A stretch of DNA of 9,173 nucleotides. Origin: Pyramidobacter sp. (GTDB lineage Bacteria > Synergistota > Synergistia > Synergistales > Dethiosulfovibrionaceae). Numbering within the stretch: the first letter of the stretch is position 1; the number at the start of each line of letters is the position of its first letter. The DNA lies in the NCBI GenBank assembly GCA_016286835.1, contig JAEEUD010000055.1, positions 1-9,173 of the forward strand, given 5' to 3'. The notes beneath the pieces were generated by a model. It was given only the letters and a program-made list of their open reading frames with translations. It had not been told where the DNA came from and ran no database searches. Below, piece after piece: positions 5,879 through 9,173 of the stretch. Both the position numbers and the translations under genes were made by a program.

Positions 5879-6865
5879 ATGTCTGAAAACAAAGATCTGC
5901 TCCTTGAGATCAAGGATCTTACCATCCACTACGTGACCGAGAGCGGCCGCGTCCACGCCGTCGAAGGGCTGAACCTTCAGCTCGCCAAGGGCGAGACGCT
6001 CGGCTTCGTCGGCGAGACCGGCGCGGGCAAGACGACCACGGCGCTGGGCATCATGCGCCTGCTGCCGATGCCGCCCGCGCGGATCGAATCCGGCGACATC
6101 ATCTTCGAGGGCGAGAGCCTGCTGACCAAGTCGGCCGCGCAGATGCGCGCCATCCGCGGCGGCAAGATCGCCATGATCTTCCAGGACCCGATGACCTCGC
6201 TCGACCCCGTCGTCCCCGTTCTGGACCAGATCGCCGAGATGGTGGAGCTGCACCACAAGGGCACGAAGGCCGACGCCCGCAAGCGCGCCGGCGACATGCT
6301 GGAGCTGGTCGGCATCCCGCGCGAGCGCGGCGCCGCCTATCCGCACCAGTTCTCCGGCGGCATGAAGCAGCGCGTCGTCATCGCCATCGCTCTGGCCTGC
6401 GACCCCACGCTGCTGATCGCCGACGAACCCACGACCGCCCTTGACGTGACCATTCAGGCGCAGGTGCTGGAGCTCATGCACGAGCTGAAGGAGAAGTTCC
6501 GCACCTCGATGATCATGATCACGCACGATCTCGGCATCGTCGCGGAGATGTGCGACAAGGTCGCGATCATGTACGCCGGACGCGTCGTCGAGTACGGCTC
6601 GACCGCCGACATCTACGAGACGCGCCTGCATCCCTACACCGAAGGCCTGTTCAACTCGCTGCCCGACCTCGACTCCGAGCAGGAGGAGCTGAAAGTCATC
6701 CACGGCCTCATGCCCGACCCGACCAACCTGCCCTCCGGCTGCTGCTTCCACCCCCGCTGCCCCTACGCGACGGAGGAGTGCTCCAAGTGCGCGCCGGCGA
6801 TGACCGAAGTGTCGCCCGGGCATTTCGTCGCCTGCCCCGTGCGCACGGCGAAGCTGAACAAGTAA
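5879..6865 (+). CDS. Peptide ABC transporter ATPase, DppD/OppD type
   Basis: A 328-residue cytoplasmic ATPase that pairs with the next gene product to power the permeases. Visible motifs are Walker A GETGAGKTT (45-53), Q-loop Q102 in FQDPMTSLDP, the ABC signature FSGGMKQR (158-165), Walker B LLIADEP with D182 and E183, and the H-loop H216 in ITHDLGIVAEMCD. The C-terminal extension, residues 280-320, has the oligopeptide-ATPase motif with cysteines 288, 294, 301 and 319 (PSGCCFHPRC...HFVACP). In this family those cysteines can bind an iron-sulfur cluster. C289 and C304 are additional. The ATG at 5879 has a purine-rich AAAGGGGGG just upstream. All nucleotide-binding motifs are canonical, in contrast to its partner. 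Confidence 0.94.
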   Translation: MSENKDLLLEIKDLTIHYVTESGRVHAVEGLNLQLAKGETLGFVGETGAGKTTTALGIMRLLPMPPARIESGDIIFEGESLLTKSAAQMRAIRGGKIAMIFQDPMTSLDPVVPVLDQIAEMVELHHKGTKADARKRAGDMLELVGIPRERGAAYPHQFSGGMKQRVVIAIALACDPTLLIADEPTTALDVTIQAQVLELMHELKEKFRTSMIMITHDLGIVAEMCDKVAIMYAGRVVEYGSTADIYETRLHPYTEGLFNSLPDLDSEQEELKVIHGLMPDPTNLPSGCCFHPRCPYATEECSKCAPAMTEVSPGHFVACPVRTAKLNK

Positions 6866-6880
6866 GGAGGCTGATTGATC

Positions 6881-7864
6881 ATGACTGAAATGCAGAACAC
6901 CGAGCCGATGGTCGTCGTCAACCACCTGAAAAAGTACTTCAACACGCGCCGCGGCCTGCTTCACGCCGTGGACGACGTGTCGTTCTTCGTCAACCGCGGC
7001 GAGACCCTCGGCCTGGTCGGCGAGTCCGGCTGCGGCAAGTCGACGCTGGGACGCGCGATGATCCGCCTGCTCGAGCCCACCTCCGGCGAAGTCAAGTTCT
7101 GGGGACGCGACATCGTCGGCATGAGCAAGGGCGAGATGAAGGAAATGCGCAAGAAGGTCCAGATCGTCTTCCAGGACCCCTATTCGTGCCTCAACCCGCG
7201 CCTTTCCGTTTCCGAACTGATCGCCGAGCCGCTGATCGTCAACAAGATCTGCTCCAGCCGCAAGGAGATGGACGAGCGCATCGCCAAGCTGATGGACACC
7301 GTCGGCCTGGCCCGCCGCCTCACCGGAGCGTATCCGCACGAGCTTGACGGCGGCCGCCGCCAGCGCATCGGCATCGCCCGCTCGCTGGCCCTCGAGCCCG
7401 AGTTCATCGTCCTCGACGAGCCCGTCTCGGCCCTCGACGTGTGCATCCAGGCGCAGGTGCTCAACCTCCTCAAGCAGCTCCAGAAGGAGAACAACTACAC
7501 CTACGTCTTCATCTCGCACAACCTGAGCGTCGTCAAGCACCTGTCCGACCGCATCGCCGTCATGTACCTGGGCAAGATCGTGGAGCTCACCGACTACCGC
7601 ACCACGTTCAAGAACCCGCTGCATCCCTACACCCAGGCCCTGCTGTCGGCCATCCCCATCCCCAAGGTGGGGCAGAAGCGCAACCGCATCATCCTCGAAG
7701 GCGACGTGCCCAGCCCCGTCAACCCGCCGGCCGGCTGCCGCTTCGCGGGACGCTGCCGCTTCGCGCAGGACATCTGCCGCGCCCAGGACCCCGAGTTCCG
7801 CGAGTACGAGCCCAACCACTTCGTCGCCTGCCACTTCACGGGCAAGAACACGTACGAGCGGTAA
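6881..7864 (+). CDS. Peptide ABC transporter ATPase, DppF/OppF type
   Basis: A 327-residue second ATPase of the importer. Walker A is GESGCGKST (47-55), the Q-loop is Q98 in FQDPYSCLNPR, Walker B is IVLDEP with D179 and E180, and the H-loop is H213. The signature reads LDGGRRQR (155-162) instead of LSGGQQQR, and the H-loop is followed by N instead of the usual D (ISHNLSVV). The C-terminal motif with cysteines 286, 292, 299 and 317 repeats the pattern of the partner. The ATG at 6881 follows AAGGAGG (6864-6870) with a 10-nt spacer. A TTG at 6875 would leave only 4 nt and is less likely. The stop codon lies inside the AT-rich palindrome that separates this gene from pepT. Confidence 0.93.
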   Translation: MTEMQNTEPMVVVNHLKKYFNTRRGLLHAVDDVSFFVNRGETLGLVGESGCGKSTLGRAMIRLLEPTSGEVKFWGRDIVGMSKGEMKEMRKKVQIVFQDPYSCLNPRLSVSELIAEPLIVNKICSSRKEMDERIAKLMDTVGLARRLTGAYPHELDGGRRQRIGIARSLALEPEFIVLDEPVSALDVCIQAQVLNLLKQLQKENNYTYVFISHNLSVVKHLSDRIAVMYLGKIVELTDYRTTFKNPLHPYTQALLSAIPIPKVGQKRNRIILEGDVPSPVNPPAGCRFAGRCRFAQDICRAQDPEFREYEPNHFVACHFTGKNTYER

Positions 7865-7901
7865 TTATTAATTAATAATTACTAATTAATAATTAGTAAT
7901 T
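7862..7901. repeat. AT-only palindromic cassette between the ATPase gene and pepT
   Basis: Positions 7862-7881 form a perfect 20-bp palindrome made only of A and T, beginning on the TAA stop of the ATPase gene. Overlapping it, arms AATTACTAATT (7877-7887) and AATTAGTAATT (7891-7901) pair perfectly around AAT. Only one C (7882) and one G (7896) occur in 40 bp, and they pair with each other. In a GC-rich genome this looks like an inserted repeat unit rather than drift. It could be a miniature dispersed repeat, a weak terminator, or an AT-rich protein-binding site. No target duplication is evident. Confidence 0.75.
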
Positions 7902-7914
7902 GAAGGAGAAGAAC

Positions 7915-9150
7915 ATGACAACACTTGTCGATCGTTTTATCCGTTACGTCAAGATCAACACCCAGTCGGCCGAGGGCATGGGCTGCGTGCCCAGCACCCC
8001 CTGCCAGCACGACCTGGCCAAAGTGCTCGGCGAAGAGCTTCGTGAGCTGGGCCTGAGCGACGTGGCCGTCACCGAAAACGCCTACGTCTACGGCATCCTG
8101 CCCGCCAACTGCGAGAACGCGCCCGCCATCGGCTTCTGCGCCCACATCGACACCGCCCTCGAGGTGACCGACGAGAACGTCAAGCCCCGCATCGTCGAGA
8201 ACTACGACGGCAAAGACCTCGTGCTGAACGCCGAGAACAACATCGTCCTCTCGCCCGAAGTGTTCCCCGAGCTGAAGGATCACAAGGGCGAGACCCTGAT
8301 CGTCACCGACGGCACCACGCTGCTCGGCTCCGACGACAAGTCCGGCATCGCCGAGATCATGACCGCGCTCGACTACATGGTGCAGCATCCCGAGTTCAAG
8401 CACGGCAAGATCGTCGTCTGCTTCTGCCCCGACGAGGAGATCGGCCACGGCGCCTCCCTCTGGGACCTCAAGAAATACGGCGCCGACTTCGCCTACACCC
8501 TCGACGGCGGCGGCAAGGGCACCTTCTCGTGGGAGACCTTCAACGCCGCGCAGGCCAAGGTCAGCATCAAGGGCGTGTCCGTCCATCCCGGCACCGCCAA
8601 GAACAAGATGATCAACGCCTCCATGGTCGCCCTCGAGTTCGCCGCCAGCTTCCCGCCCGCCGAGACCCCCGCGCACACCGAACTGCGCGAAGGCTACTTC
8701 CACATGACCGACATCAAGGGCGGCGTCGACAGCTGCGAGATGACCTGGATCATCCGCGACCACGACACCGACAAGTTCAACGCCCGCAAGGAGCACTTCA
8801 AACTGATGGTGCGCCAGCTCAACGAGCGCTGGGGCCGCGAGCTTGCCACCGTGACCATCCGCGACCAGTACTACAACATGGCCGTGCCGCTGAAGGAGCG
8901 CATGGACATCGTCAACACCGCGCTCAAAGCCTACGAGATGGCCGGCGTGAAAGCCAACATCATCGCCGCCCGCGGCGGCACCGACGGCTCCCAGCTGTCG
9001 TTCCGCGGCCTCCTCACGCCCAACATCTTCATCGGCGGCTACAACTGCCACGGCAAGTACGAATACGCCGTCGTCAGCGAGATGGAGAAGGCCGTCCAGG
9101 TCGTGCTCAACATCATCCAGCTGTATGCCGAGGGGAAACAGGTCAAGTAA
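7915..9150 (+). CDS. pepT: Peptidase T (tripeptide aminopeptidase, M20B)
   Basis: A 411-residue cytosolic zinc aminopeptidase that removes the N-terminal residue from tripeptides; E. coli PepT is about 408 residues. The metal and catalytic residues of the M20B family are in place: H77 and D79 in CAHIDT, D140 in GSDDKSG, E174-E175 in PDEEIGHG, D197 in TLDGGG, and H379 in GGYNCHGKYEY. The lid/dimerisation part lies at about 208-320, and ARGGTDGSQLS (352-362) is the conserved C-terminal substrate segment. The ATG at 7915 follows AAGGAG (7903-7908) by 6 nt. A TTG at 7900 in the same frame would place the ribosome-binding site inside the gene and was rejected. It follows the importer on the same strand, so imported peptides would be hydrolysed here. 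Whether it shares the importer transcript across the AT-rich palindrome is not clear. Confidence 0.96.
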   Translation: MTTLVDRFIRYVKINTQSAEGMGCVPSTPCQHDLAKVLGEELRELGLSDVAVTENAYVYGILPANCENAPAIGFCAHIDTALEVTDENVKPRIVENYDGKDLVLNAENNIVLSPEVFPELKDHKGETLIVTDGTTLLGSDDKSGIAEIMTALDYMVQHPEFKHGKIVVCFCPDEEIGHGASLWDLKKYGADFAYTLDGGGKGTFSWETFNAAQAKVSIKGVSVHPGTAKNKMINASMVALEFAASFPPAETPAHTELREGYFHMTDIKGGVDSCEMTWIIRDHDTDKFNARKEHFKLMVRQLNERWGRELATVTIRDQYYNMAVPLKERMDIVNTALKAYEMAGVKANIIAARGGTDGSQLSFRGLLTPNIFIGGYNCHGKYEYAVVSEMEKAVQVVLNIIQLYAEGKQVK

Positions 9151-9154
9151 TCAA

Positions 9155-9173
9155 TTAGGAATGAGTAATGAGT
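9155..9173. repeat. Start of an AT-rich dispersed repeat after pepT (cut by window edge)
   Basis: TTAGGAATGAGTAAT (9155-9169) matches TTAGGAATCAGTAAT after the antitoxin gene (375-389) at 14 of 15 positions. AATGAGT is directly repeated at 9160-9173 and the window ends inside the pattern. It has the same flavour as the AT-rich cassette before pepT (AGTAATT). It is probably a low-complexity intergenic repeat family, but its extent cannot be seen. Confidence 0.45.

Noticed and set aside
5795..7834. 679-codon open frame on the minus strand across the ATPase genes, with similar long frames at 2215-3966, 4540-5925 and 7882-9051
   Set aside because: They are antisense to well-recognised genes, and their repetitive A/V/D/G/R/L-rich translation is what C-ending codon bias produces on the opposite strand. 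No domain is recognisable.
1..9173. tRNA, rRNA, CRISPR array or transposase gene
   Set aside because: None was recognised on either strand. The only regular repeats are the iterons, which lack CRISPR repeat-spacer structure.

Overview
The window reads as a GC-rich bacterial accessory or junction region with two blocks. The left block (about 1-2110) looks like a plasmid backbone. It holds the tail of a RelE/HigB-type toxin, its XRE-family antitoxin, a TrfA-like replication initiator, and an iteron origin with a consensus DnaA box. The right block (about 2170-9150) is an ordinary metabolic cluster on the same strand: a complete dipeptide/oligopeptide ABC importer (binding protein, two permeases, two ATPases) followed by peptidase T. 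Every credible gene is on the + strand.

The organism is probably a Gram-negative (diderm) peptide-fermenting anaerobe. The binding protein has a cleavable AxA signal peptide and no lipobox cysteine, which argues against a Firmicute. The high GC, the strong preference for C-ending codons in the transporter genes, and the pairing of peptide uptake with a cytosolic tripeptidase would fit the Synergistota (for example a Pyramidobacter-like genome). That placement is an impression from protein style and was not tested.

Layout. 1-440: toxin-antitoxin pair, overlapping by 20 bp and closed by a hairpin terminator. 441-723: AT-rich spacer with an inverted repeat and a near-consensus sigma-70 promoter. 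724-1923: trfA-like gene and its terminator. 1926-2110: five 17-18 bp iterons spaced 21-22 bp, a 14-bp palindrome, a perfect DnaA box and AT-richer sequence, together forming a recognisable origin. 2172-2388: strong promoter and a leader of about 180 nt that contains a possible 30-codon upstream ORF and a terminator-like hairpin. 2389-7864: ABC importer, with a perfect 16-bp hairpin after the binding-protein gene. 7862-7901: AT-only palindromic insert. 7915-9150: pepT. 9151-9173: start of an AT-rich repeat.

How the genes fit together: the importer should bring di- or oligopeptides across the inner membrane, and PepT would release the N-terminal residue of tripeptides in the cytoplasm. The toxin-antitoxin and initiator/iteron modules are what a plasmid uses for maintenance and replication. 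The most interesting point is that a complete-looking iteron origin lies about 60 bp upstream of the promoter of a metabolic operon. Either this is a plasmid or secondary replicon carrying nutrient uptake, or an integrated plasmid whose origin now sits in the chromosome. The sequence alone cannot decide between these.
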